This document shows, one piece after another, positions 1 to 8,038 of a stretch of DNA of 64,000 nt (position 1 is its first letter; each line of letters starts with the position of its first letter). The DNA is from JASJAR01 sp038530285 (GTDB lineage: Bacteria > Pseudomonadota > Alphaproteobacteria > Rhodobacterales > Rhodobacteraceae): NCBI GenBank assembly GCA_038530285.1, contig JBCBCY010000009.1, positions 82,587 through 146,586 of the forward strand, given 5' to 3'. The notes under the pieces were generated by a model. The model saw nothing but the letters and a program-made list of their open reading frames with translations. It searched no databases and was not told the DNA's origin. Made by a program: the position numbers and the translations under genes.

Positions 1-440
1 CGGAATGTGCCCGGCAAGTCCGTCCTGGGGGCCACAGGAGTGACGTCGGCCTGGCCAAAAGTGAACCGCTGGCCGGGCCGCACCAGAACCCGGATCACCG
101 AGATGCGCGCGGGGTCTTCAAAGGTGGGGATCGACGCAGCCTCACGGCCGTCAACTGTAATGGAAATCTCGGGCCCGAAGTAGCCTTCGCCGTAGAGCGC
201 TTCGAGCAATTGCCCATAGTCGGCGCGGGCCGCCGCCATCAATGCTGCGGTGTCAGTCTCGCCGTTTTGTTTGGCCTGCGCCAAAAGCGACGCGTCCGCC
301 AGGGTGGCCCGCAACGGGCCCGACGCACCGATAGCGAACAGGTCGATCCGGTCCAGTGCCGCCGCCGGGCTGGCCAGAGCCAACCCCAAAACGACTGCAA
401 TCAATTTTTGCCGGATGCCTGGTGTCAGCATCGTACCCAT
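1..440 (-). CDS. tamA: TamA-like Omp85 outer-membrane assembly protein, N-terminal part
   Basis: Partial: the gene runs off the left edge, so only about 146 N-terminal residues are present. An ATG at 440 begins a signal peptide (charged start, then LIAVVLGLALASPAAA). The mature part starts with ALDRIDLF and continues into a POTRA-like segment (LEALYGEGYFGPEISITVDG, then a VRPGQRFTFG stretch). This is the layout of TamA/Omp85 proteins, which insert autotransporters and other barrels into the outer membrane together with TamB. The barrel and any tamB partner lie outside the window. It is co-directional with the heme-binding protein gene upstream, 35 bp away. Family assignment is by recognition of the POTRA-like pattern and is fairly secure; the specific TamA role is inferred. 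Confidence 0.7.
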   Translation of the reverse strand, partial: MGTMLTPGIRQKLIAVVLGLALASPAAALDRIDLFAIGASGPLRATLADASLLAQAKQNGETDTAALMAAARADYGQLLEALYGEGYFGPEISITVDGREAASIPTFEDPARISVIRVLVRPGQRFTFGQADVTPVAPRTDLPGTF

Positions 441-475
441 AACCGCCACCGGGGAGCCTTCCCCTGCATTCAGAC

Positions 476-1108
476 CTACGTGAAGCGGACGGGAAGCGAA
501 ACCTCGTTCCGACGGCGCCACGGCAGTGTGAACGGGTCATCAAACCAGGATGCGTCCGCTTCGCCGGTCGCGGTCAGATCCTGCATTTGCACCCATGTCC
601 TAAGCTGCGCCTCGGCGGCCCTGAGCCGCGTTTGGCTGGCAAGGCCGGCAAACCGGTGCACCGCGCGGCGGCCGGGGGTCACCGTGTCAATGCGGATGTT
701 GTCGTTCTTGGGCCGCGGCAGCGTCTCGGCGGAATAATCTGACGGCATCATAAAACGGACCGTCCAGGTGTCGCCCGCCCCTTCGCGGGTGACCGGCGAC
801 GTCATCGCAATCTTGGCAGGCTCGCGGGTGACGGGGGACGTCATTGCGACCTTTGCACCGCCATCGTTGTCGCCAAAGATAAACCCCGCAAGCGTCTGGA
901 ACCCCTGCCGCAAGGCGGTATCGGGATTGCCGCGAATGGTGACTTCCGCGGCCAAATAGGGCTGATACAGGCGCAGCTCGAAGGGGCCGTCGCGCTTTTC
1001 GACCTGCCAACTCGGCGTTTCATAGCCACGGTATTCGCTGGCCGCCGAAGGTGTGGCCGCGGTTGCAAGTGCCGCCATGATCAGGGTCCGCCGTGTCGTT
1101 TGGGTCAT
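476..1108 (-). CDS. SOUL-family heme-binding protein with N-terminal export signal
   Basis: About 210 residues. The N-terminus (TTRRTLIMAALATAATPSAA) looks like an export signal; the RR pair would allow Tat export, but there is no full Tat consensus. The body carries the SOUL hallmark, with AMTSPV occurring twice in close tandem around residues 110-130 (AKVAMTSPVTREPAKIAMTSPV), followed by WTVRFMMPSDY. SOUL/HBP proteins bind heme or porphyrin; the bacterial role is not established. I took the ATG at 1108; an ATG two codons upstream (1114) is also possible, while longer readings add an implausible cytosolic leader. It is divergent from leuC across about 210 bp and sits just upstream of tamA. 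Confidence 0.8.
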   Translation of the reverse strand: MTQTTRRTLIMAALATAATPSAASEYRGYETPSWQVEKRDGPFELRLYQPYLAAEVTIRGNPDTALRQGFQTLAGFIFGDNDGGAKVAMTSPVTREPAKIAMTSPVTREGAGDTWTVRFMMPSDYSAETLPRPKNDNIRIDTVTPGRRAVHRFAGLASQTRLRAAEAQLRTWVQMQDLTATGEADASWFDDPFTLPWRRRNEVSLPVRFT

Positions 1109-1319
1109 GAGCATTCTACGCCACGCGGCAGCTTTTGGATCACTTGAACCCTTGGGCACAAGGGCGTAGATGATCGCCGATGAACACGTTTTTCGATCTT
1201 GATGATCGCCGCCGCCTGCCTTGCAGATTTTATGCGGCGCGCCGGAATGGGCGGCCTCGGCTGGGCTGACACCTTGCCCCCTCGCCTCACCATTCCATAT
1301 TCGAAGAAGGTAAAACGCT

Positions 1320-2726
1320 ATGTCCGCACCTCGCACGCTTTACGACAAAATCTGGGACGACCACGTTGTCCGCGCCGCAGAAGATGGCACCACGCATCTC
1401 TATATCGACCGCCATCTGGTGCATGAGGTGACAAGCCCGCAGGCCTTTGAAGGTCTGCGCATGACAGGCCGCACCGTGCGCGCCCCTGAAAAGACGATCG
1501 CCGTGCCGGACCACAATGTGCCGACAACCCTGGGCCGGGAAAACCCTGATCAGATGCCCGAAGACAGCCGCATTCAAGTCGCCGCTTTGGACAAGAACGC
1601 CAAGGAATTCGGCATCCACTATTACCCTGTGTCCGACGTGCGCCAGGGGATCGTGCATATCGTCGGCCCCGAACAGGGCTGGACGCTTCCGGGCATGACG
1701 GTCGTGTGCGGGGATAGCCATACAGCGACCCATGGCGCATTCGGCGCACTGGCCCATGGCATCGGTACGTCGGAGGTTGAACACGTGCTGGCCACGCAAA
1801 CCCTGATGCAGAAGAAGTCAAAGAACATGAAGGTCGAGATCGCCGGCAAACTGCGCCCGGGGGTCACGGCCAAAGACATCACGCTTTCGGTCATCGGCAA
1901 GACCGGCACGGCGGGTGGTACAGGTTACGTCATCGAATATTGCGGCGAAGCGATCCGCGAATTGTCGATGGAAGGCCGCATGACAGTTTGCAACATGGCC
2001 ATCGAAGGCGGTGCGCGCGCTGGTCTGATCGCGCCGGATGAAAAGACGTTTGACTACGTCAAAGGCCGCCCGCAGGCGCCAAGTGGTGCCGATTGGGACG
2101 CGGCGATGGAATATTGGCAGACGCTTTACTCCGACGATGACGCCCATTGGGATGCGGTGGTCACGATTGCTGGCGAAGACATAGCACCGGTGGTCACCTG
2201 GGGCACCTCGCCCGAAGATGTGCTGCCGATCACCGATGCGGTGCCAGCACCCGACAGCTTCGAAGGCGGCAAGGTCGGCGCGGCCGAACGCTCGATCAAC
2301 TATATGGGGCTGACGCCAGGCCAGAAGCTGACGGATATCGAGATCGATACGGTTTTCATCGGGTCCTGCACCAATGGGCGGATCGAAGACCTGCGCGCGG
2401 CCGCCGAAGTCGTGAAAGGCAAGAAGATCGGCGTGAAACGCGCGATGGTCGTGCCGGGTTCGGGTCTTGTGCGCGCACAGGCCGAACAAGAGGGGCTGGC
2501 GCAGATATTCCAGGATGCCGGATTTGAATGGCGCATGGCGGGCTGTTCGATGTGCCTGGCGATGAACCCGGATCAATTGGCGCCCGAAGAGCGTTGCGCG
2601 TCGACGTCCAACCGGAATTTTGAAGGTCGCCAGGGCTTCAAAGGCCGCACCCATCTGATGAGCCCGGCGATGGCCGCAGCGGCGGCGATCACCGGCAAAC
2701 TCACCGACGTGCGCGATTTGATGTAG
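1320..2726 (+). CDS. leuC: 3-isopropylmalate dehydratase large subunit
   Basis: 468 residues, full family length. With LeuD it isomerises 2-isopropylmalate to 3-isopropylmalate in leucine synthesis, in the cytosol. The three [4Fe-4S] cysteine ligands are visible: one in GSCTNGR (about residue 350) and two in GCSMC (about 409 and 412). Substrate-loop motifs such as VCGDSHTATHGAFG and the C-terminal STSNRNFEGRQG typical of aconitase-superfamily proteins are present. The ATG at 1320 follows an AGAAGG ribosome-binding site. Unusually, leuD is not adjacent: a VPLPA-CTERM protein gene with its own leader and a terminator lies between them. Confidence 0.98.
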   Translation: MSAPRTLYDKIWDDHVVRAAEDGTTHLYIDRHLVHEVTSPQAFEGLRMTGRTVRAPEKTIAVPDHNVPTTLGRENPDQMPEDSRIQVAALDKNAKEFGIHYYPVSDVRQGIVHIVGPEQGWTLPGMTVVCGDSHTATHGAFGALAHGIGTSEVEHVLATQTLMQKKSKNMKVEIAGKLRPGVTAKDITLSVIGKTGTAGGTGYVIEYCGEAIRELSMEGRMTVCNMAIEGGARAGLIAPDEKTFDYVKGRPQAPSGADWDAAMEYWQTLYSDDDAHWDAVVTIAGEDIAPVVTWGTSPEDVLPITDAVPAPDSFEGGKVGAAERSINYMGLTPGQKLTDIEIDTVFIGSCTNGRIEDLRAAAEVVKGKKIGVKRAMVVPGSGLVRAQAEQEGLAQIFQDAGFEWRMAGCSMCLAMNPDQLAPEERCASTSNRNFEGRQGFKGRTHLMSPAMAAAAAITGKLTDVRDLM

Positions 2727-2987
2727 GCGGCAAAAACCCGCTTATACGAATCAACTTTCGGTTGAATCGAAGTTAACTGTTGCCAAAAAGCGATAAAGTT
2801 AGGGGCATTTTGGCTTGATTGTAGCCAAAAGCGCTCCTTACGTCGTGTCAACATTGTTTTTGCGCCCCAAAGCTGACACATTATTTCCATCGAGCGCATG
2901 TTGCGTTCGGTTGTGTTTGTTTGAGTGACGCGTGAGCCCAACAAAAACTGGTGACGCACGTTAGTCGGTAAAAAGGCAGGATTTGAT
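2727..2987 (+). promoter_or_regulatory. AT-rich leader between leuC and the VPLPA-CTERM gene, with a hairpin
   Basis: This 261-bp gap is clearly richer in A/T than its surroundings. It contains a perfect 8-bp stem, TTTTGGCT (2808-2815) and AGCCAAAA (2823-2830), with a 7-nt loop. No T-run follows on the + strand, so it is not a textbook terminator. The gap probably ends the leuC transcript and provides a separate promoter for the next gene. I could not pick a convincing -35/-10 pair. Confidence 0.4.
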
Positions 2988-3761
2988 ATGCGTATGATCA
3001 AGATCGGCGCCGCTTCGGCCGCGCTTACCCTGATTGCCTCCACCGCATTCGCCGCAACGGTTTCAATCGAAAGCGTTACCGGGTCGTGGACAGCAGTCAG
3101 CCAAAACAACGCTTATGGCGTGACAACGAGCAATTCGGATACCTTTTCCGAGGTGACGTGGGGCCAGGCCCCGAAAAATGGTCCGCAAAGCAGCTACAGC
3201 TTTGAGCGGACCATTCCCCCGGCGGTTATCGCAGCTCCGGGCGAAGAGTTCGCCCTGGGCAAGTTCACCCACCACAACTGGCCGATCTACACGGTGCCGT
3301 CCAACGGCGCTGCAACAGCGATCGACTGGGCAGAGTTGCAGGTCGATTTCCAGGTGAAAATCGACAACGTGCTTTACGATTTCACGCGGAACTACCGCTT
3401 TGATCACAGCGAAACACCAAACGGCGGCACCAACGGTGCCTGTGCGTTTGGTGGCGCGAGCGGTGATGCGGGCGTCAACGAAAACGGCTGCGCTGACCGT
3501 GTGGTCGCGTCCCTGAACGAAGCGGGCAGCGAAACGCTGGTCGTGGATGGTCTGGTGTATACATTCGACATCAGCGGTTTTGAAGTTGGCGGCGAAACGA
3601 TGGACTTTTTCCTCACCAAGGAAAACGCGATCAACGAAGCTATCCTTGTTGGCACATATGACGTCTCCGCCGTTCCGCTGCCTGCGGCCGGTTGGATGTT
3701 GATTGCCGGGCTGGGGGGCCTGGTTGCCATGAAGCGTCGCAAGGCGCGCGCCGAAGCCTAA
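2988..3761 (+). CDS. Choice-of-anchor K, VPLPA-CTERM sorted surface protein
   Basis: 257 residues. There is a clear signal peptide (KIGAASAALTLIASTAFAA). The central domain has the signature GKFTHHNWPI (residues 91-100), which I associate with 'choice-of-anchor K' extracellular proteins. The tail begins with VPLPAAGW at about residue 229, then a hydrophobic helix, then MKRRKARAEA. This is the VPLPA-CTERM form of PEP-CTERM, known to be recognised by a dedicated exosortase (XrtD type) in Rhodobacterales. No exosortase gene is in the window. The protein is therefore expected to be exported, cleaved and anchored or released at the surface, often in a matrix or exopolysaccharide context. It sits between leuC and leuD and is followed by a terminator, so it is probably an independent transcript. 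Confidence 0.85.
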   Translation: MRMIKIGAASAALTLIASTAFAATVSIESVTGSWTAVSQNNAYGVTTSNSDTFSEVTWGQAPKNGPQSSYSFERTIPPAVIAAPGEEFALGKFTHHNWPIYTVPSNGAATAIDWAELQVDFQVKIDNVLYDFTRNYRFDHSETPNGGTNGACAFGGASGDAGVNENGCADRVVASLNEAGSETLVVDGLVYTFDISGFEVGGETMDFFLTKENAINEAILVGTYDVSAVPLPAAGWMLIAGLGGLVAMKRRKARAEA

Positions 3762-3785
3762 ACGTCTTTCCTTTCGCTACGGCAC

Positions 3786-3820
3786 AAACCGCGTCCCGTC
3801 CCGGGGCGCGGTTTTCTTTT
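3786..3820 (+). terminator. Rho-independent terminator after the VPLPA-CTERM gene
   Basis: AAACCGCG at 3786-3793 pairs with CGCGGTTT at 3807-3814, extended inward by a C/G-rich stem, and is followed by TTCTTTT. It lies 25 bp after the stop codon and separates this gene from leuD. Confidence 0.85.
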
Positions 3821-3895
3821 GGGCTTTTCCCCGGGGACAGATTTGCGATAGCTAACGCGTCCGCGGGTGCGCGAACCAGACAGGAGACGCTTGAG

Positions 3896-4501
3896 ATGGA
3901 AAAGTTTCGGAAACTCACCGGGGTCGCGGCGCCGATGCCGCTTGTGAACATCGACACCGACATGATCATTCCCAAGCAGTTTTTGAAAACCATCAAGCGC
4001 ACGGGCCTTGGTGTGAACCTGTTTGACGAAATGCGTTATGACCGCGACGGCAATGAGATTGCCGATTTCGTGCTGAACCAGCCGCAGTATCGGGACGCCG
4101 AAATACTGGTCGCCGGCGACAATTTCGGCTGCGGGTCGTCGCGCGAACATGCGCCCTGGGCGTTGTTGGATTTTGGGATCCGCGTCGTGGTCTCGACGTC
4201 CTTTGCCGACATCTTCTTCAACAATTGCTTCAAGAACGGGATCCTGCCAATCGTTCTGCCGCCTGAAGACGTCGCTAAGTTGATGGATGATGCCGAACGC
4301 GGCGCCAATGCCAAGATCACCGTCGACCTTCAAAGCCAGACAATCACCGGGCCGGACGGCGGCGAGATCCGGTTTGACGTTGATCCGTTCCGCAAGCACT
4401 GCCTTTTGAACGGTCTGGACGACATCGGCCTGACGTTGGAAGACGTCGGCGCCATTGATGCATTCGAAGCCAAGGATACTGTCGCACGTCCCTGGGTCTA
4501 A
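3896..4501 (+). CDS. leuD: 3-isopropylmalate dehydratase small subunit
   Basis: 201 residues, the usual length. It is the swivel subunit partner of LeuC in leucine synthesis. Family motifs are visible: PLVNIDTDMIIPKQFLKTI near the start, GDNFGCGSSREHAPWAL in the middle, and FADIFFNNCFKNG. The ATG at 3896 is preceded by AGGAGA at a good distance; longer readings would run through the terminator upstream. Its stop codon overlaps by 3 bp the stop of a convergent membrane-protein gene. Confidence 0.97.
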   Translation: MEKFRKLTGVAAPMPLVNIDTDMIIPKQFLKTIKRTGLGVNLFDEMRYDRDGNEIADFVLNQPQYRDAEILVAGDNFGCGSSREHAPWALLDFGIRVVVSTSFADIFFNNCFKNGILPIVLPPEDVAKLMDDAERGANAKITVDLQSQTITGPDGGEIRFDVDPFRKHCLLNGLDDIGLTLEDVGAIDAFEAKDTVARPWV

Positions 4502-4866
4502 CCACGCAGGGCATAGCCCGTTATGACCAGTGCCAGAAGCACGGTCAGCACAAGGCGTTGACCGTCAGCCCACGGATCATCAGGCGTCAGGCGCGCGACC
4601 TCAAGATGCAGCCCCGCTGCGATCGACGCTGGAAACGCCAGCACCAAAATCGCAATCAGCCAGGGCAACCCAAACATTGCGCCCGCCAGCAGGATCATCA
4701 GAACCATTGAAACGCCGGGCACGAAAACGCCCATAAGGCCGACGAAATGCCCGATATGGTCGCGCAGATCGGTTTGGGCGACCGCCCTGAACCACACATA
4801 TGTCAGCACGATCACGTAGGCCCAGGCAAAGTTGCCGAGCACCAGCAAAGCCTCAAGCGACGTCAT
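4498..4866 (-). CDS. Four-helix integral membrane protein of unknown function
   Basis: 122 residues. I do not recognise the family. About four hydrophobic segments can be seen (LGNFAWAYVIVLTYVWF, VGLMGVFVPGVSMVLMILLAGAMFG, LIAILVLAFPASIAAGL, VLTVLLALVITGYAL), linked by short polar stretches such as AQTDLRDHIGH and ARLTPDDPWADGQR. It ends inside the convergent leuD stop codon. No neighbour suggests a job. Confidence 0.65.
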   Translation of the reverse strand: MTSLEALLVLGNFAWAYVIVLTYVWFRAVAQTDLRDHIGHFVGLMGVFVPGVSMVLMILLAGAMFGLPWLIAILVLAFPASIAAGLHLEVARLTPDDPWADGQRLVLTVLLALVITGYALRG

Positions 4867-5202
4867 TTTAGGTCATTCCAGGTCATGGCAGTACAATTGG
4901 TGCGCGCGCAGCGTTGGGCAAATCAACTCTGTTTGCGCACGGTTTGGCTTAGGAACTTCGCACCAAAACTGGCGCGACGGGGCGGGTCCTGCCTGCTCTG
5001 TGAGCAATTAGATGCAATATCGCACCAGTTTTTCCACAAAAAAGCCGCAACCTGCCATCATGGTTAATCCCGAAGTTGCTGCGTTTTCCGAAAGATGGCA
5101 GAAATTGGGCGAAAATGAGGCACACCGCCACAAACGGCGGAAACTCAGTGGAACAAGGGCTGCGCATCGTACGTGGCCAGGCCATTTTGAGGAAATGGGG
5201 CA
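4867..5202. other. Intergenic region without a recognisable gene
   Basis: These 336 bp separate a minus-strand and a plus-strand gene, so they should hold two divergent promoters. Short readings exist on both strands but show no signal peptide, domain or codon pattern that I trust. A TGAGGAAATGG segment just before 5203 serves as the ribosome-binding site of the next gene. Confidence 0.5.
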
Positions 5203-6039
5203 GTGATTGCTCGACTGACAGGCGCGGTTATCCGTGCAATTCTTGTGGTGATGGTGATCGCCACTCCGGCGCTGATGCTGCCTGGCACAACGGAAGACGT
5301 CGCACAGATTGTCACGTTGGTGGCACTTTTTGCGGCTGCTCTGACCATCTTTGAATATGCGTCGTCCTACCCCGGCCTCGTGGAATTCCGCGACGCCCCG
5401 CCCTTCAACCGCATTCGCTACTTTTCACTGTTCGTGACGGTGTTTTTGCTGGCGACAATGGCGCGCGGACAAGTTGAACCGACGAACCTGACAATGCTGG
5501 TCGAAGCCATAGGCCGCCTGATCGGCCATGTGATCGATTTCCCTTATAGCCCTGTGCGCCTGGTCGTCTTGATGCTGCCTGCCGATGCCACGGTCGCCCA
5601 GATCGAATTGGTGCGTGCCTCTGCCGGGCTGGCCTACCTGATCTCGCTGGTGACCCTTGCCCTGTTCTTGATTGTCCAACGGTTGATCCGCTGGCCCCTG
5701 GGCTCGGGCAGTTTCAACGTCTGGGTGAACCTGCCTACATTTGACCCGACCGCTGGCGGTGATGTGGTGGAACGCCTTGCCCGGGACGCGCGTTTTAACA
5801 TTGCGTTAGGGTTTCTTCTGCCATTCGTCATGCCAGCTGTGGTGAACGCGGCCGCCTCGCTTTTCGGGGCGGTGTCGCTTGATAACCCCCACACGCTGAT
5901 CTGGACGGTGGCGGCATGGGCCTTTCTTCCCGCTTCGCTTTTCATGCGGGGCATCGCGATGGGGCGGATCTCGGTGATGATCCGCGAAAAGCGCAAGCGC
6001 GCCGCCGACGCGCGCGATGGGGACTTGGTCTCAGTCTAG
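5203..6039 (+). CDS. Polytopic membrane protein of unknown function
   Basis: 278 residues starting at a GTG with TGAGGA upstream. It has roughly six hydrophobic segments: two N-terminal (LTGAVIRAILVVMVIATPALML; IVTLVALFAAALTIFEYA), RYFSLFVTVFLLATMA, LAYLISLVTLALFLIV, and two near the C-terminus (IALGFLLPFVMPAVVNAAASLFGA; LIWTVAAWAFLPASLFM). It ends in a basic cytosolic tail (REKRKRAADARDGD). I do not recognise the family. The next gene overlaps its 3' end by 124 nt in another frame, so the two are very likely cotranscribed. Confidence 0.7.
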   Translation: MIARLTGAVIRAILVVMVIATPALMLPGTTEDVAQIVTLVALFAAALTIFEYASSYPGLVEFRDAPPFNRIRYFSLFVTVFLLATMARGQVEPTNLTMLVEAIGRLIGHVIDFPYSPVRLVVLMLPADATVAQIELVRASAGLAYLISLVTLALFLIVQRLIRWPLGSGSFNVWVNLPTFDPTAGGDVVERLARDARFNIALGFLLPFVMPAVVNAAASLFGAVSLDNPHTLIWTVAAWAFLPASLFMRGIAMGRISVMIREKRKRAADARDGDLVSV

Positions 6040-7106
6040 CCCTGGCCCTCGCCGGGACGGCTGCGGCGGACCCCATCCGGGTGGCAACCTACAATGTCGA
6101 ATTGGCGCGTGAGGGCCCGGGGCTTTTGCTGCGCGATATCACAAGGGGCGAGGCGGAAGATATTTTGGCAGCCCTTGGGGTCATCGCCCATGTTGCCCCT
6201 GACGTTCTGGTCCTGACCGCCTTTGACTATGATCACGATGCAATTGCGCTGACGGCTTTTGCGGACGCATTGTCGGGTCTGGGCGCAGATTATCCTTACA
6301 GGTTTGCCGCCGCACCAAACACCGGGATCCAGACATCCCATGACCTTGATGGCGACGGCTATCTGGGCGGGCCCGCCGACGCTGTCGGCTATGGAGAGTT
6401 CCGCGGACAGGGTGGGATGGCCGTTCTGTCCCGCTGGCCCGTTGATGTGGCGGGCGTACAGGATTTATCCTCGGTCATCTGGTCGGATCTGCCGGGCGCG
6501 ATCCCGCCTGATGGGCCCTATGGCGCGCTTTCACTATCCACGACCGCCCATTGGGATGTGCCAGTTCTGACGCCGGCCCATGGCACCCTGCGGGTTCTGT
6601 CGTTTCACGCCTCACCCCCCGTTTTTGATGGCCCTGAAGACCGCAACGGGCGGCGCAACCATGATGAAACAGCGCTTTGGCGCGCCTGGCTTGATGGCGC
6701 CCTGCCTGGGGCGCCGCCTGACGCGGGCTTTGTGATTGCAGGGGATGCCAATCTGGATGTGGCCGATGGTGACGGGCGCCCGGGCGCTCTGCGTGGGGTG
6801 TTGACCGACCCCCGCCTGCAAGACCCGATGCCCCGAAGCCCGGGCGGTGTCGCGGCGGCGGCTCAAGGGGGGGCCAACACAGCCCACCAAGGGGATCCGG
6901 CACTTGATACCGCCGATTGGCGCGACGACGGCCCGAATGATCCCGGTAACCTGCGCGTCGATTACGTGTTGCCATCTTCTGACTGGCAGGTGGTGGATGC
7001 AGGCGTCTTTTGGCCCGCGCCCGATGACCCTCTGGCACGCCTATTGGGCGAGCCCGGGGCGGCCAGTCGTCACTGGCTGGTCTGGGTGGATATCGACCGC
7101 CGCTAA
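5916..7106 (+). CDS. Endonuclease/exonuclease/phosphatase-family protein, secreted
   Basis: Up to 396 residues. EEP-superfamily signs are VATYNVE (first strand), a DVLVLTAFDYD strand, AVLSRWPV, IAGDANLD (the metal-site GD.N), RVDYVLPS and a terminal SRHWLVWV, where His is the expected catalytic base. A hydrophobic WGLGLSLALALAGTAAADP segment suggests export. The start is a problem. In this frame the only ATG or GTG upstream of that segment is the ATG at 5916, which gives a 35-residue basic leader and a 124-nt overlap with the preceding gene; otherwise a non-standard start must be assumed. The substrate is unknown. The last 66 bp overlap the end of a convergent SDR gene. Confidence 0.75.
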   Translation: MGLSSRFAFHAGHRDGADLGDDPRKAQARRRRARWGLGLSLALALAGTAAADPIRVATYNVELAREGPGLLLRDITRGEAEDILAALGVIAHVAPDVLVLTAFDYDHDAIALTAFADALSGLGADYPYRFAAAPNTGIQTSHDLDGDGYLGGPADAVGYGEFRGQGGMAVLSRWPVDVAGVQDLSSVIWSDLPGAIPPDGPYGALSLSTTAHWDVPVLTPAHGTLRVLSFHASPPVFDGPEDRNGRRNHDETALWRAWLDGALPGAPPDAGFVIAGDANLDVADGDGRPGALRGVLTDPRLQDPMPRSPGGVAAAAQGGANTAHQGDPALDTADWRDDGPNDPGNLRVDYVLPSSDWQVVDAGVFWPAPDDPLARLLGEPGAASRHWLVWVDIDRR

Positions 7107-7952
7107 AGCCGCCGCCAAGGCCGCCTCGACGGGGGTCGGCGCGAACTCCGGCAGCAGCCGGGCGAACTTGGTCCCATCCAGATGGTGCGGCTTCGACCAG
7201 AGATAGCGCATCTCCAAAATGCCTTTCGCGACCGGCCAGAAGGGGCGCGCGATGTGAATGGGCAACCAGTTCATGGGTTTCGCACGAACCTCGCGCCCAA
7301 CTACCGTACTGATCGCTGCCGCCATCTCGCGGGCTGAAAGGGTGTAGCCTGGGAAAGGAACATCCTCGAACATCTCAAGCGTGTCGCGGCGTTCGGCGAG
7401 TGCGACGGCGGCCAGCGCCGCATTTGGCAAATAAGCCCAGGCACGAGGAACATCCGGCTCGCCCGGGCAGGTCAGATACCCCTTTGTCAGGCTCTTTGCC
7501 ATGACCATGTCGAACCAGTTTCCACTGGCTTGCGTGTCGAGAAAATCGCCCGCGCGAAGGATGATCGTGGGGATGCCCGCCGCGCGGTAGGCCGCTTCCA
7601 TGTCCACCCGAATCCGGCCCAGGGTATTGGCGGCGTGGTGGGGCGTGTCTTCGGCAAACCGCGCGGGTGCATCGGCGCCAAACACATAGACATTGCCGGG
7701 GATCATCACTGTGGCGCCCGAAGCGCGGGCAGCCTCAATCACCGCGTCGGTCTGGCCCGGCACGTCTTCTGCCCAGCGGTCATAGGTTGGGTTCCAGGCA
7801 TTGACGATCACGTCGGCTCCCATCGCCGCGTCCGGCAACCGGTCGGATTGGCGATCAAAGCTGCGCACGCGCCATCCGGCATTTGCGAATGCTCTCGCGG
7901 CATGGCGGCCAAAGCGGCCCGAGGGGCCAAGAATGAGGACAGTGTGGGTCAT
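7041..7952 (-). CDS. NAD(P)-binding extended SDR / epimerase-like protein
   Basis: 303 residues. The N-terminus is a Rossmann fold dinucleotide loop of the GxxGxxG kind (VLILGPSGRFGRHAARAF). A strand-ending VIVNAWNPTYDRW and MIPGNVYVFGAD follow, as in NmrA/epimerase relatives. The usual YxxxK pair is not obvious, so the catalytic activity is uncertain. It is divergent from a LysR regulator across about 86 bp, which makes that regulator its likely controller. It overlaps the end of the convergent EEP gene. Confidence 0.75.
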   Translation of the reverse strand: MTHTVLILGPSGRFGRHAARAFANAGWRVRSFDRQSDRLPDAAMGADVIVNAWNPTYDRWAEDVPGQTDAVIEAARASGATVMIPGNVYVFGADAPARFAEDTPHHAANTLGRIRVDMEAAYRAAGIPTIILRAGDFLDTQASGNWFDMVMAKSLTKGYLTCPGEPDVPRAWAYLPNAALAAVALAERRDTLEMFEDVPFPGYTLSAREMAAAISTVVGREVRAKPMNWLPIHIARPFWPVAKGILEMRYLWSKPHHLDGTKFARLLPEFAPTPVEAALAAALAAVDIHPDQPVTTGRPGLAQ

Positions 7953-8038
7953 GGGACATCTCCTTTGGTGGGTCAGCCCCGAGATGATCCAAACGCAAAC
8001 GTTTTGAAATTGCTAAATTTCGCAGATTGGATATACGA

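Noticed and set aside
800..850. Tandem near-repeat of about 24 bp inside the SOUL gene
   Set aside because: It encodes the doubled AMTSPV motif that is normal for SOUL/HBP proteins, so it is a family feature rather than a recent duplication.
1818..2654. A 278-codon open reading antisense to leuC
   Set aside because: leuC is complete with its cysteine ligands; the antisense reading is rich in Arg and His and has no family resemblance.
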